From the NCBI RefSeq assembly GCF_019175385.1, contig NC_083339.1:114685601-114749600 (forward strand): a DNA stretch of 64,000 bases, in the 5' to 3' direction. The DNA comes from Lycium barbarum (Eukaryota > Streptophyta > Magnoliopsida > Solanales > Solanaceae). A model generated the notes under the pieces. The model was not told the DNA's origin and searched no databases. It saw only the letters and a list, made by a program, of their open reading frames with translations. Positions 10,521-20,968 of this stretch are shown piece by piece (the stretch's first letter is position 1; each line of letters opens with the position of its first letter). The translations under genes were made by a program, and so were the position numbers.

Positions 10521-11253
10521 ATGGCCTGGAAATTCACAATCTTTTTCCCTCTTGCTCCTAATTTCAATTTTTACAATTGCCACATCAAGAACAACAATAG
10601 CAAGTGACCCTGACATCCTTTCAGATTTCATTGTCCCAACAAATCAAACATCTGTGGATGCCAATTACTTCACCGCGATGCGCGGTATATTTAAAAAATC
10701 TATAGATACTTGTACTACAGAAAAGGCTACAAAGGCAGAGTTTCCAGCACTTGATGGTCAAGGAGTGTCACTAGCTGTGCTTCAATTCCCTCCGGGTTCT
10801 GTAAACCCGCCTCACTACCATGCACGTGCCACTGGACTATTTCTCCTCCTGGAAGGTATTTTAGAGGTTGGTTTCGTCGATATGAAGGATGTTCTGTATA
10901 CTCAGAGACTAAAAGCAGGGGCATTTTTCTTTTTCCTAAAGGACAACAACACTATCAGTGTAACTATGATCATAAGAAAAAAAGCAGTTGGTGTAGCTGC
11001 TCTTGGCAGTGCTAGTCCTGGTACTGTTTCATTGCCATCCTCTATTTTTAATAGTGGAATTAGTGATTTTGTACTTGCTAAATCATTGAAGGCTGAAATA
11101 GTTGGTGTAGCTGCTCTTGGCAATGCTAGTCCTGGTACTGTTTCATTGCCATCCTCAATTTTTAATAGTGGAATTAGTGATTTTGTACTTGCTAAATCAT
11201 TTAAGACTGATATTTCAACCATCAAGAAGATCAAAACAGAATCAACACCCTGA
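10521..11253 (+). pseudogene. germin-like protein (cupin), frameshifted and with internal duplication
   Basis: Germin-like proteins are secreted cupin-fold apoplastic proteins that bind a metal through two boxes. Recognisable parts are SDPDILSDFIVPTN, AEFPALDGQGVSLAVLQFP, NPPHYHARAT and LAKSFKTD. The natural start is ATGGCCTGG at 10521, but the frame shifts by one base in a T run near 10541, before the hydrophobic signal segment (SLLLLISIFTIA). The remainder is open to TGA at 11253. Box 1 has HxH but Gly where the family has the metal-binding Glu. Box 2 lacks the PxGxxH histidine region. The last 38 codons of the core are tandemly duplicated (10988-11215). This is most likely a pseudogene; an alternative in-frame ATG at 10486 would give a non-secreted-looking start. 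Confidence 0.8.
10988..11215 (+). repeat. 114-bp in-frame tandem duplication in the germin-like ORF
   Basis: Two adjacent 114-bp units each encode VGVAALG(S/N)ASPGTVSLPSS through ISDFVLAKS. They differ at only a few bases, so the duplication is recent. It repeats the last beta-strands and C-terminal segment of the cupin. Confidence 0.93.
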
Positions 11254-11655
11254 TGTACTGCTGTCCTTTAAAGATATATCTTTGTTGCTTTGTGACTTCA
11301 ATTGCTTGAGTAGTGGAGTATATAGGGGGTTAGCTCAAGAAACTTATTTCGTTTTATTTTAATTTTGTTTTGTGAGTGTATGAGTTTAGTTTCTGGAGAA
11401 TTTTGTTGGTGGGTTGTTATCGATCGCTTATGCCTTTCAGCCTGTTCTGTGGCCCTGACTCACCCTCCAAGGATGAACCTTGGAAAGGAACCCTTACGCT
11501 CAAATCCACTTCTAACAGAATAACAGAATATAGTGAATGAGAAAGTACAGAATTTGGAAGATCTAAGGAAAGTGGTCTTCAAATGAACAATTTGAAAAAA
11601 TTGAAATTTTAGATATTACAGCAAGATACACTGTTCTGAAAAACAAAACTAACAT
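11254..11655. other. 3' flank of the germin-like gene
   Basis: Probable 3' UTR and intergenic DNA. No further gene or element is recognised. Confidence 0.5.
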
Positions 11656-11765
11656 CAACTAGGGTAGTGTTGAAGTGGTACTTCATCTTTAGTATGAGGT
11701 TTGGAGTTCGAGACGTGGGAATGAAGTTGCTTTTGATATGTTTTAATCATAATAAAGGGAAAAAT
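11656..11765 (+). mobile_element. tRNA-derived SINE fragment
   Basis: TAGTGTTGAAGTGGT resembles a pol III A box, and about 35 bases later GAGTTCGAGACG resembles a B box (GGTTCGAnnCC). That spacing fits a tRNA-derived SINE head. The 3' end is not clear. Confidence 0.4.
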
Positions 11766-11901
11766 TTATTCGACAATTAAATAAATTATAACTGTAAAAA
11801 TTTCTATCACCCTATTTTGGTCGCCCCATTTAACTAGTACCCGCCTTAATTTTGTTTGCATGAATACCCAGTATTATAATGACTTCAGACAAAAGTGAAT
11901 G

Positions 11902-11938
11902 CTGCTTCTTCTTCTTCTTCTTCTTCTTCTTCTTCTTT
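11902..11938 (+). repeat. (TTC)n microsatellite
   Basis: About twelve TTC units in a row, adjoining the SINE cluster. Confidence 0.95.
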
Positions 11939-11946
11939 CACCTCCT

Positions 11947-12150
11947 TTTTTTGTGGTTATCTTTTTTTATTTCCCACCCTGTGCCCGGTACCCGCATTGG
12001 AGTCCGATTAAATTCATATTGCGCGTTTTAGGGCCCACTTTGGAGGCAGCGCTCCCAACAGGATTTATCCATTCACAGGGCCCGAACCCGAGACCTGATC
12101 TAGTTAACGGTGGAGGGACCTGGAACCGTCCCACCACGCCCACCCATGTT
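11947..12150 (-). mobile_element. TS-like SINE, copy 1
   Basis: On the minus strand it has a tRNA-like head with B-box-like TCTCGGGTTCGGGCCC, then the TS-family body (TTAATCGGACTCCAATGCGG, GGTACCGGGCACAGGGTGGG) and an A-rich end (the T run at about 11947). It is closely related to the next copy at 12164. Confidence 0.6.
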
Positions 12151-12163
12151 GCTCGTTCTCTTC

Positions 12164-12365
12164 CTCTTTTTTGTGGTTATTTTTTTGGTTTCCCTCGGTG
12201 TTTGCTAAATGCGGAGCCCGACTAAATTTGATCGGATCGCGTGTTGCAGGACCCATTTTGGAATCAGTGCTCCCAACAAGATTTTTTTTTTCATTAACAA
12301 GGTTCGAACCCGAGACCTGATCTAGTTAAGGGTGGAGGGATACCGAACCATCCCACTATCAGGTT
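12164..12365 (-). mobile_element. TS-like SINE, copy 2
   Basis: Same minus-strand layout as the preceding copy, including the box GGTCTCGGGTTCGAACC and the segment TCCCTCCACCCTTAACTAG. Several substitutions separate the two. A third head fragment (about 13236-13285) lies beyond the hAT-like insertion. Confidence 0.6.
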
Positions 12366-12369
12366 AAGT

Positions 12370-13234
12370 AGCGGTGGGAATTCGGGCGATCAGATTGGAT
12401 ATGAAAATTTCGGTTTGAATTTTCAGCTTTCGGATTGAAGAAATTACAATCTAAATCCAATCCAAACAAAGCTCGGATTGGATTGGATTTTTTAAGTTCG
12501 GTTTCGGAGTAATTGGTTTGGATATTTCGGATTTGACTTTTGAGCCTTTAAGACAGGCTTATTTGTAACTAAATCCATGTGTCCAAGTTACCAAGTTACA
12601 CATTTTAGCATACTATGAAACCAAATTAGAACTAGAAAGCAAAGCAGTTAATATATACTTTTGCATAAATTCAAAAGTGTATCTTCATGTACTTCAACAC
12701 AAGAATATTTTTCAAGTGTGAGTTCCACAGAGGAAAATCTAGATCTTAATTATTCTTCTATAATAGTAAGCACAATGGAAAAAAAAATTTCTTGGATAAC
12801 TTGAGCTAGTTTGGGCACCTAGCACAATGGCAATTGCTGCAAAAACCATTATGGGCAATGCAAGATAAAAGAATTATAAGATTATATCTAATTGTAAGAA
12901 AAACACTATATTATATTTGATTTAGTAAAAAATTATGTATTTGGACTTATTACTATAATGGATATGGTCATATCCCGTAGACAATTAATCTACTGGACCT
13001 TTCGAAATTGGATTTATTAGTATTATTGGCCTAGTGGACACATATGATATAGGTAGGGTTGAATATAAGGTATGAAAATTTTTGGATTTTCGAATATCCA
13101 AATATTCATAGTACTAAATTCAATATCCAATCCGAAATTCATAAAATTTAAAAATAAACTCCGCAATCCAATCCATAATTCAAACAAAAAATTTAAAAAG
13201 TTTGAATTTCGAGTTGGCCCAGACTGTGCCCACC
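12370..13234. mobile_element. hAT-like non-autonomous element
   Basis: It begins GCGGTGGGAATTCGGGCG and ends GTGCCCACCCTTAG, giving an inverted GGTGGG/CCCACC pair. The interior is full of inverted AATCCAATCC / GGATTGGATT motifs. These are typical of hAT MITE-like elements of dicots. SINE-like DNA lies on both sides (copy 2 and a third head fragment), so it probably inserted into a SINE cluster. An exact 8-bp duplication could not be fixed. Confidence 0.55.
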
Positions 13235-13446
13235 CTTAGTTAAGGGTGGAGGGACACTGAACCATCGCACTACAAACCCATGTTAGTTATTTTGTGGTTG
13301 TTTATTGTTTTCTCTAGTATTTTTACTGTCCTTTTGGTTTCAATTTACAAAGATGAATATTTGCATGTTTCTGATGGTAACTAAGCAAGGAATCAAATGT
13401 ACACACCATAAAGTTGTATCAGCTCGCAAGAGCTTATCCCTTTTCT

Positions 13447-13905
13447 ATGAGCCCGTTTGGATTGAAAACAACTTATAAACTGTTTTCAACTTTTTTGAGT
13501 GTTTGGCTGGCCAGCTTATAAGTCATTTTTTGTTTAAAATAAGCCCAAAAAAATAATTAGGCCCGTTTGGCTTAGCTTATCTAAAAGATCCATCTACTCA
13601 CTTGAACTACACGTGACCTGATTCCCTTATAACCCGGGATATGTAGATTGCCCAGAATCAGGACTCAGTCACATTCTTTTCTTTTATTTCTTTTCGCCTT
13701 TCAATAATGGCCAGATCAAAAACCAGTCACAATGTTCACTTCTTTGCCTGAAAACTCTTCATGTTTCCAAGCAAAGAGGGACATTCTGTGAACACCTCAT
13801 TTTTTACCGAACATAAGTTTTTACACCATTTTTAGCGTTTAAATATTTCTTTTTATCTAAAACAGCTTATAAGCTGCTTTTTTTAAGCCCATCCAAACAG
13901 GCTGT
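13447..13905. mobile_element. MITE with CCCGTTTGGAT / ATCCAAACAGG ends
   Basis: The left end GAGCCCGTTTGGATTG pairs with the right end CATCCAAACAGGCT. Inner blocks (AACTTATAAACTG, AACAGCTTATAAGCTG) also pair. A second GCCCGTTTGGCTTAGC start occurs at about 13561, suggesting an internal rearrangement or nested copy. Confidence 0.6.
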
Positions 13906-15085
13906 ATGTTCGAAGAAGAAATATGCAGCTCTATGTGGTGCCGGCACCCTATATATATATATAGAACAACATGATTGTCATAATTTGAAATTGCTCAGTT
14001 GGAAAAGTGGTGTTTATTTGGTATTTTTGTCTAAGAATTTCAAAGATAATTATAGGTAATTGTTTATAATAATCAGAACTCGTATCCTGTAGGATAATGC
14101 GATAGATAACCTCCTCAACACGTTAAAATATATTGATATCGTAAAAAACAATTACACAGACGATATATATAAGTTAAATCCAATAAGTAAACTTCATAGA
14201 TGATTTCCCTTTTAAATCAAGCAATTAAGTGCGAACTGATGAAGGGTCTCACCATGGTAACTTTAACTTTTAAGTTAAAGAGAGACTTATAGTGACTTTA
14301 AATAATTAAACCATTTTTTTTTTTACTATTATTGCTAAACATAGGCGGATTAACAATGTAGCCTATAAATTTACGTAACTCTGATAAGTTATTTAATTCC
14401 TTGACCCTATATATTTATCAGGAAATTCATAAAATATTTTTAAATATTTGAGTGTGAACTCAGTTGTTTTGATTCTATATTGTTGTTGCTAAATGCCAAA
14501 TGCGACCCAGCTAGTCAATAATTACTTTAAGTTTTTTTTAATCCAAAAGCACAGTTGGGAAATGGAGTCAAGTGTAATAATAATCACCTAAAGAAAATGA
14601 GCTTTTATTCTTTTTTTATCCTCAGAAACTGTATGCAGAAAAATACAAAACCTACCACTATAAGAGTTTAGCTATGACACACTGATGAGGATCTTCGATA
14701 TAAACAAGCGATCAGAGTTCTATTTTTATATATATATATATATAGAATGTGCAAATTAAGTGAGTATTATTATTATTTAATGAAATAAATTAAATGTTCT
14801 CAAAACTTAAGCTTTTAGACTAAACGATAAATATTATAACCCAAGAATAAATCTCAAAACAAGATCTTACGAGATGTCTATTGTCACTCGTTATCAAAAA
14901 TATTTTATCAAAAGTTGACAAGGAAAAAAGATTTTGTATTTTTATGCATCCAGGATTCGAGATATATTGGCCTAACTAATCTGATTACGTGCTGCGTAGA
15001 GTCTACTAAATGGGAAAGTGCTCACTATCAGGTGCTTCTCTGTTAGAACTTGAATTCAAGACTTCTGGTCTTAGCAGGAGAGACA
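13906..15085. other. AT-rich intergenic DNA with microsatellites
   Basis: It contains short (TA)n runs at about 13947-13962 and 14727-14746. A decayed MITE-like stretch (about 14343-14480, starting ATAGGCGGATTAAC) looks related to the MITE at 15092. No gene is seen. Confidence 0.55.
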
Positions 15086-15091
15086 ACATTC

Positions 15092-15261
15092 AGGGGCGGA
15101 GCTATAATTTTAGGTGCGAGTTTGGACGAACCTGGTAGCTTTTACTTAGATCTGTATTTGTATTAAAAAAGATTCATTAAACATGTTTAAATATTTAATT
15201 ATGAACCCAGAAAAGTACTTCAGAACTCATTAACTTTAAATCACAACTCACTCCGCCTCTA
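15092..15261. mobile_element. 170-bp MITE with GGGGCGGAGC / CTCCGCCTC ends
   Basis: Inverted ends AGGGGCGGAGCTA and ACTCCGCCTCT enclose the element. The flanks ACAACATTC (left) and AACAACATCC (right) look like an imperfect target duplication of about 9 bases. Confidence 0.7.
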
Positions 15262-15454
15262 ACAACATCCATTTCACCACACTCTCGGGAGGTACGAAGA
15301 AAAAGAATCCAACTCATATGCGAGTTATCAAAAGATGAAAGTACGTCATAATATACTTTTTCTCTTCATTAATAATTTTAAATATTTAGATGAGACGGCT
15401 AAGATGATTCTCTATCATGTAACACTACTAAAAAAAGGGGAAAAACCAATGACA

Positions 15455-15870
15455 AAAACCGACGGCCTACGTCGGTTTTTTTAATGAAACCGACGGGAAA
15501 CCGACCCTTTACGGTCCGTCGGTTTACATAGCCTCGCTTTTCGAAAACCGACGGACAGCGTCGGTTACGTAGTCCGTCGGGTTTTATTCAAAAATTAAAA
15601 AAAATAAAAAAACCGACGAACAGAGTCGGTTTTTTTAATTTCTGATTTTTTATCTTATACAAAAATAATATATATTTTATGAAAAAACCGACGCAATGCG
15701 TCGGTTTTTTATTTAAATTTTTTTATTTAAATTAAAAAACCGACACAGTGCGTCGGTTTTATATAAAATTTAAGAATTAATTTCCAGAAAACCGACGAGC
15801 AGAGTCGGTTTTCTGGAAAATTTGCAAAATTAATTTCCAGAAAACCGACGGACTGCGTCGGTTTTCTGGA
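15455..15870. repeat. CACTA subterminal repeats, left (3') side
   Basis: At least seven hairpin-forming pairs of AAACCGACG and CGTCGGTTT with short loops (for example about 15684-15707 and 15839-15868). These are the presumed binding sites for the transposon's DNA-binding protein. Confidence 0.9.
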
Positions 15871-16192
15871 AAATTTCCAGCATGCAAATCATGCATTTTT
15901 TGCAACCACACCTGCACAGAAACCAGTACCAAAAGCTGCTCAAAACTAGCATTAAAATGCTCCAAATCAATTCTAAAAGAGCTACAACACATAAAATCAC
16001 CCTAAGTAATAATAAAACACATCAAACACTATCTAAACACATCAAATACGATCTAAATAGACCTTCAAAGTTTAGAAATATTTAAATGTCCAACCAAAAG
16101 TACCATTAACTAGTTTTAACATAAGTCCATTATTAAATCCAAACTACTACAACTGATCATCCGGTGTCCGGGCTACATAATCACCGTCATCA

Positions 16193-17177
16193 TCATCTTC
16201 TGGGTCGGGGGGGGGGGGGGGGGGGAGAAGGGGGCACACCAAATTGTCCACATGCAATGTGGCTTTTAACTTGTGCCATTAGCGATTCAATGCTCGCTTT
16301 CATGGTCTTACTTTCCTCAACTCTTTTTGCCTCAGTCTCAGCTAATTTCCTATTAAGTTCAGCAATTTGCTGCGCCATAGCTATGACCTGAACACCATCA
16401 ACTCCCTCGGCTTGTCGAGAAGACCCTTCACCTCGCAATCCTGACCGAAGGCGACTTAAGTTGTTCCTTGGGCCTAGACCGTACGCTTTACCCTTTTGTA
16501 CTCCCCCAACTACTCTACACCAAAAATCTATCTCTAATTCCGGTGGAGGACGGCTCGGATGCTCAGGCTGAGTTTGGCTGTACTGGTCCACATGTTCCAT
16601 ATATTGCGTCTGTATATTAAAAAATGAAACTTAATATATAACGAATATATCATACTTAAACTTATATATAATTACTTAAATAATAAAATTATCACTTACG
16701 TAGGAATTACGAGCCCTATCCTCAACCCATAAGGTCGGATCCGACTCCTGCTTCTTCTTTTTTGTGTGGGTCTTTACGAATAGCTGATCCTGAGTTGGCA
16801 TCTGTCCCGTAGCTTTTTTCTGCAAAAAAAAAAAAAAAAAAGTTAAACATAAAATTAATAGCTCAATAATGATATATTGATCGTAGGTAACTTTAAAAGC
16901 ATAAAATTACTTACCATTGTCCTAGCCACGTGCCCCTGACTTCTTACACCCGCAGTGTGCAAAGAGCCACCTTTCTGGGATGCACGGGCAGCCTTTGCCT
17001 GCTCAGACTTGGCGATAAACTCAGGAGTTCGCCAATATGCCTTAAGTTTCTCCCACTGTTCAGCGTTTAGCCATTGGGGCATCGTCATATACCTTCTAGC
17101 CCTCGAAAACCAATCAGACAACCTTGCACTCCCCTTCTTTTCAAAGTTTGCAGCAACCCTATCATTGTCCATTGTCC
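16193..17177 (-). pseudogene. CACTA TNPA/Ptta-like gene (Transposase_24), 3' part, three exons
   Basis: Three exon blocks with consensus splice sites read out a Ptta/En-Spm (Transposase_24) C-terminal half. The exons are 17177-16915 (DNDRVAANFEKKGSARLSDW, WLNAEQWEKLKAYW), 16819-16700 (GQMPTQDQLFVKTHTKKKK) and 16609-16193. The last has a coiled-coil-like QIAELNRKLAETEAKRVEES segment and ends in a proline run encoded by the poly-G tract. The 5' part of the gene is lost in the deletion. In intact elements this product binds the subterminal repeats. Confidence 0.8.
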
Positions 17178-17188
17178 TTGCACTCCCC
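17122..17188. other. CACTA deletion junction with 13-bp direct repeat
   Basis: CCTTGCACTCCCC occurs at 17122-17134 and again at 17176-17188, bracketing the point where TNP2 passes into the TNPA-like gene. Such filler or microhomology is typical of deletions formed by interrupted gap repair after transposon excision. Confidence 0.8.
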
Positions 17189-18184
17189 ATCCGCACACAA
17201 ACCCAAACGAATGTTTCTTGGTTCACTAGCAAAATCAGGATGAGTTCTATCAAAATGTTTCCACGCTTCTCCATCCGATGGATGACACATAACACCAGGT
17301 GGCCTTCTATTTTCACTGTGCCATCTCATGTGAGGAGCAGAACTCGGCGATGCAAACAACCTCTTTAACCTAGGTATAATAGGTAAATAATGCATCGCCT
17401 TAATTGGAACCGTCTTCCCACTAGGTGTCCGCTTATAATGCGCATGTCCACATATTTTACATTCATTTAAATCAGCATCTTGCTTATAGAACAACATACA
17501 ACCGTTTGGACAACAATGAATTCTATCATACGACAATCCTAATTTGGAAACCAATCTCTTTGCTTCATAGTAACTCTTAGGTATGTCGAATTCCGGACTA
17601 ACTAGTTCCCCTACAAGCTTAATCATTGAGTCCATAACAGCTTTAGCAATAGTCCAATCTGATTTGATGTTAATCATTCTAACTGCAACAAACAACTTAG
17701 AATGCTGACTCCCTACCCAAAGTGGATGACTAGCCTCTTCTAATTCTTGATAGAAGCACATTGCTTTTTCATTAGGAGGTTCCTCAAAATTTTGCTCAGG
17801 TTCAAACCTAGACTGTACGCCAAAAGCATCATTAACCATATCATTAACTCTATCATATTGGACATGACTATATTCCTGCGACACACTACTTTCACCGACA
17901 ACCATATTGTAAAATATACCATTGACCCCATCAGTCTCTCCATGATCAGTCCAAACATAATATTTTTGCTTAAACCCACGACTATATAAATGAACCCTAA
18001 CCGCTTCCGGTTTCAAATACTTCATACACCGGCAATGAGAACAAGGACACCTAATTACACCTTCATTTTGAAAAGGGTGAAGTGTCATTGCGTGTGTGAT
18101 AAACCCATCAACACCTTCAACAAATTCATCATGTACACCCACACGATTACTATTATTCATATTATACATCCACATACAATCCAT
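17162..18184 (-). pseudogene. CACTA TNP2 transposase, N-terminal fragment
   Basis: Starts MDCMWMYNMNNSNR at 18184. The N-terminal transposase-associated domain has IRCPCSHCRCMKYL (Cys-rich), HLYSRGFKQKYYVW and DHGE. The start of the TNP2 (Transposase_21) domain follows: LGLSYDRIHCCPNGCMLFYK, CKICGHAHYK and MRWHSENR. The reading stops abruptly after RNIRLGLCADG, where intact TNP2 would go on for several hundred residues including the catalytic region. It then runs ECKDNGQ and stops, in sequence belonging to the next gene. The deletion therefore joins TNP2 to the TNPA-like gene. Confidence 0.88.
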
Positions 18185-18239
18185 CTACAAAAATATACCT
18201 ACAAATTATTGAGGTTATGGAAATATATTATAACTTAAG

Positions 18240-19060
18240 AATTCTAACTTAAAGTATAGCTTAAGAAAACACAATCCCAACCACTTCTAACTTTGAATTC
18301 TCAATAACAATTCTAACTTTAATAATTTATAAATTCTAACTTTAATATAATTTTGAAAAGCACAATCCCAACTAATTCTAACTTTGTATTCTCAATAACA
18401 ATTCTAACTTTAATAACTTATGGATTCTAACTTTAATTCTAAAAATTAAAAAGTAAATCTAGTCAAATAAAGTCTACATTTTGGTTTTGAGGTTATAGAA
18501 ATATTATAACTTAATAATTCTAACATAACTTAATAATTCTAACTTTGAAAAGCACAATTCCAACCAATTCTAAAAATTGAAAAGTAAATCTAGAGAAATA
18601 AAATCTACATTTTAGTATTGAGGTTATAGAAATACTATAACTTAACAATTCTAACTTTGAAAAGCACAATCTCAACTAATTCTAATTTGGAATGATCAAT
18701 AACAATTCTAATAACTTATGGAATTCTAACAAAAAACACAATCCAACAAAAAAAAAAAAATAGTCAAATAATTAAAGTATACATTTTTGCACATATTCAA
18801 AATCAATAATATTACAAAGAATGATAACTAAGCTAACACAAATACATTGACAAAGAACATGAAATATAGCACAATCTCAAGCCAAAAAAAAAAAAAAAAA
18901 TGACAACTAAACTAGTCAAATAAAGTTTACATTTTTTTCACAAATTCAACATTAATAACATTGCAAATGATGTTTAACAAAGCTAAAATGACTAGCATTA
19001 GGCCTAAAATCTACAAATAAAACTAAAATTGAAAGAATTTTAAGTGCCCTAATTTAAGAG
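18240..19060. other. AT-rich CACTA interior with AATTCTAACTT-type repeats
   Basis: Loose direct repeats of AATTCTAACTT and AACACAATCCCAAC fill about 18240-18740. No exon is obvious. It probably represents an intron or leader of the transposon between the GC-rich first exon and TNP2. Confidence 0.5.
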
Positions 19061-19074
19061 AAACTAACCTCAAT

Positions 19075-19250
19075 TTATTAACTTCAAAACGGGTCTGGGG
19101 TAGGTGGGACAGGCTGCGCAGGCGGTGGCGCTGGGCGGCGGGAAAATGGGAGGCGGGGCTGGGCAGAGGGGAGGGGGGCGGCGGGTAGGGTTTGGGGGGA
19201 AAGGGGGTTTTGAAGTTGGAAGAGAAGCAGAATGGGCATAAAACCCGTCT
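19075..19250 (-). promoter_or_regulatory. GC-rich leader of the CACTA element
   Basis: A sharp GC-rich island in AT-rich surroundings, just inside the promoter-side subterminal repeats. In En/Spm the equivalent GC-rich first exon (downstream control region) is a target of cytosine methylation that controls element activity. Position and composition match; function here is inferred. A Pro-rich minus-strand frame crosses it but is probably not a real protein. Confidence 0.5.
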
Positions 19251-19261
19251 GCTAACATTTT

Positions 19262-19690
19262 AAAGAAAAACCGACGGAAAAAACGAACCCTGTCCGTCGG
19301 TTTTTTCCGCAAGTTTGACCGGCTTTTGACCCAATTTTTTTTTTTTTTTTTAAAAGAAACCGACCCTGTCCGTCGATTTCTTTTAAAAAAATGTTTATTA
19401 TTTCTTTAAAAAACAAAATGAATTGCATATTATTTATAATATTTTTAAAATAAAACCGACGTCGTCCGTCGGTCTTATATTAACTATTATTTTTTTTTAA
19501 TGAAACCAACGTGGGATGTCGGTTTATTTTGGCGGTAATATATTTTTAAAATTCTACCAAAAAAACCGACGTCGTCCGTCGGTTTTCTAATTAAAATAAT
19601 TAAAAAAAAATAGAAATACAAAAAACCGACGCAGTGAGTCGGTTTTCCGTCGGTTTTTTGAACCGTTTTTTGTCTGTCGATTTTTAGCAG
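19262..19690. repeat. CACTA subterminal repeats, right (5') side
   Basis: The same AAACCGAC / GTCGGTTT pairs as on the left, in more diverged form (for example about 19267-19304, 19453-19473 and 19560-19585). This side adjoins the element's GC-rich leader, so it is the promoter side. Confidence 0.88.
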
Positions 19691-19774
19691 TTTTTTAGTT
19701 GTTTAAACTAGTTAGTTTACGAATTCAGTGTGTAATGGTGTAAAAATCATATGTAATAGCAACGAGGTATCTAT

Positions 19775-20640
19775 GTGTGATAGTTCCAAGTGCATTCGTG
19801 TTTTGATGATTGTCAAACTATTTCAGAACCAGATAGAGACCTGGACTGTGATCTGCTCTCTGTGCACCTTGCACTGTCGACAGAGACAGCTGTAAAGCTG
19901 TGCCACTCACGTCACACAAGTATAGCAGTGAGTTGACCCATGCCTTAGGTCAAAATTGAAGAGTTGTCTCTTTTCTCCCCACATGCTCCCACTATATATA
20001 CAACATGATGACAACATATTTGGTAGACTTGAAAACCTAATCTAAATCGTGCAAAGATACTGACACAAGTTCTCAAGATCTCTCAAGAACAAAGTCACCT
20101 ACAACTTGAAGAACCTAATCCAGACACAAGTTTTAGTCTAAGTTCTTTATATTGGTGTGTGTCTTTGTTCGTTTGTGCTTAAATTGTAAACCTACTCTTC
20201 TCTTTAAAGGAAGTTGTTTGTAGGTAGATCAAAAGTCTCAAAGAGTGCTTGTTGGAAGTATGTTTCCTCAAGTTGTTAAGTGTTACATTAGGCTAGGATT
20301 AGTCTAAGTGTATTAGTGTCCTTAGCTAGAGTTAGCTTAGTGGAGTTGCTTGCAATCGGAGTATTGCAAGGGTTGATGGACTATGGGAGTTAGTTCCTAG
20401 GTTACATAAGCGTTATTGTAAGGGTGAGAGATTATAGGAGTTAGTTCCTAGCTTACGATAGAGTTGTAACCTGAAGTTGCTTGGTGTAGTGGAGTTGAAA
20501 TCCGACTGGGGTAGGTCGTGCTTTTTAATCCCTTAAGCAAGGAGTTTTCCATGGTAATATCTTGCCTTCTGTACTTACTACGTTGCATAAGGGAACTGGT
20601 ATTCAACCAAGTCCCTCATATATTGTGTTTGGTGGATGCA
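19775..20640 (+). repeat. decayed copia-type LTR (probably solo)
   Basis: The segment has LTR-like features: CACTATATATACAA TATA region (about 19990), a leader with repeated TCTCAAGA/ACAAGTT motifs, and the block GGGGTAGGTCGTGCTTTTTA followed by GGAGTTTTCCATGGTAA. That block is familiar from copia LTRs of the SIRE/Tork type in dicots. No PBS, gag or partner LTR is seen and the exact ends are not resolved. Confidence 0.4.
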
Positions 20641-20899
20641 TAGCCAGCATCAATGTGTATTTTTATTTCAATTTGCATAATATGCTCATGACTTTATATT
20701 TCATTTATATGATTCTAATGTACCCATATTTGACCTTAAATTTAATTCGTTCTATATGTGGAGATGAAAGGAGATTTATTATATGTCATTTCATTCAACA
20801 CATGAAATGAATGTGATGTGAATTTTAACTTTTAGAAATTAAACAGGAACCATTTTGGTCTTCTGGACTCTGGCTAAGACCTCAATAAAAATAAACTAC

Positions 20900-20968
20900 C
20901 AATCCATTCTATTGTATATGATGAGAAGTTTTATTTTGTGCCTCACTCATATACAATAGAATGAATTA
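20900..20968. repeat. small perfect-stem inverted repeat
   Basis: CATTCTATTGTATATGA and TCATATACAATAGAATG face each other across a loop of about 28 bases, forming a 17-bp stem. It may be a MITE remnant or a hairpin RNA source. No coding is nearby. Confidence 0.75.

Larger units (their letters stand above)
15423..19692 (-). mobile_element. CACTA (En/Spm) transposon, internally deleted
   Basis: The left end is CACTACTAAAAA. The right end TTTTTAGCAGTT is its imperfect inverse. Both ends carry dense ACCGACG...CGTCGGT subterminal repeats (15460-15870 and about 19262-19690), as expected for binding of a TNPA-like protein. Genes lie on the minus strand: a TNP2 N-terminal piece joined directly to a TNPA/Ptta-like piece. 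The catalytic core is missing, so the element can only move if helped in trans. No matching 3-bp target duplication is clear (TAA on the left). Confidence 0.85.

Noticed and set aside
19070..19312. 80-codon Pro-rich ORF in the GC-rich CACTA leader
   Set aside because: Open frame follows from G/C runs; better explained as the regulatory leader of the transposon.
15423..19692. ACCGACG/CGTCGGT repeats as a CRISPR-like array
   Set aside because: The repeats are palindromic, irregular in spacing and lie at both ends of a CACTA element, so they are subterminal transposase sites.
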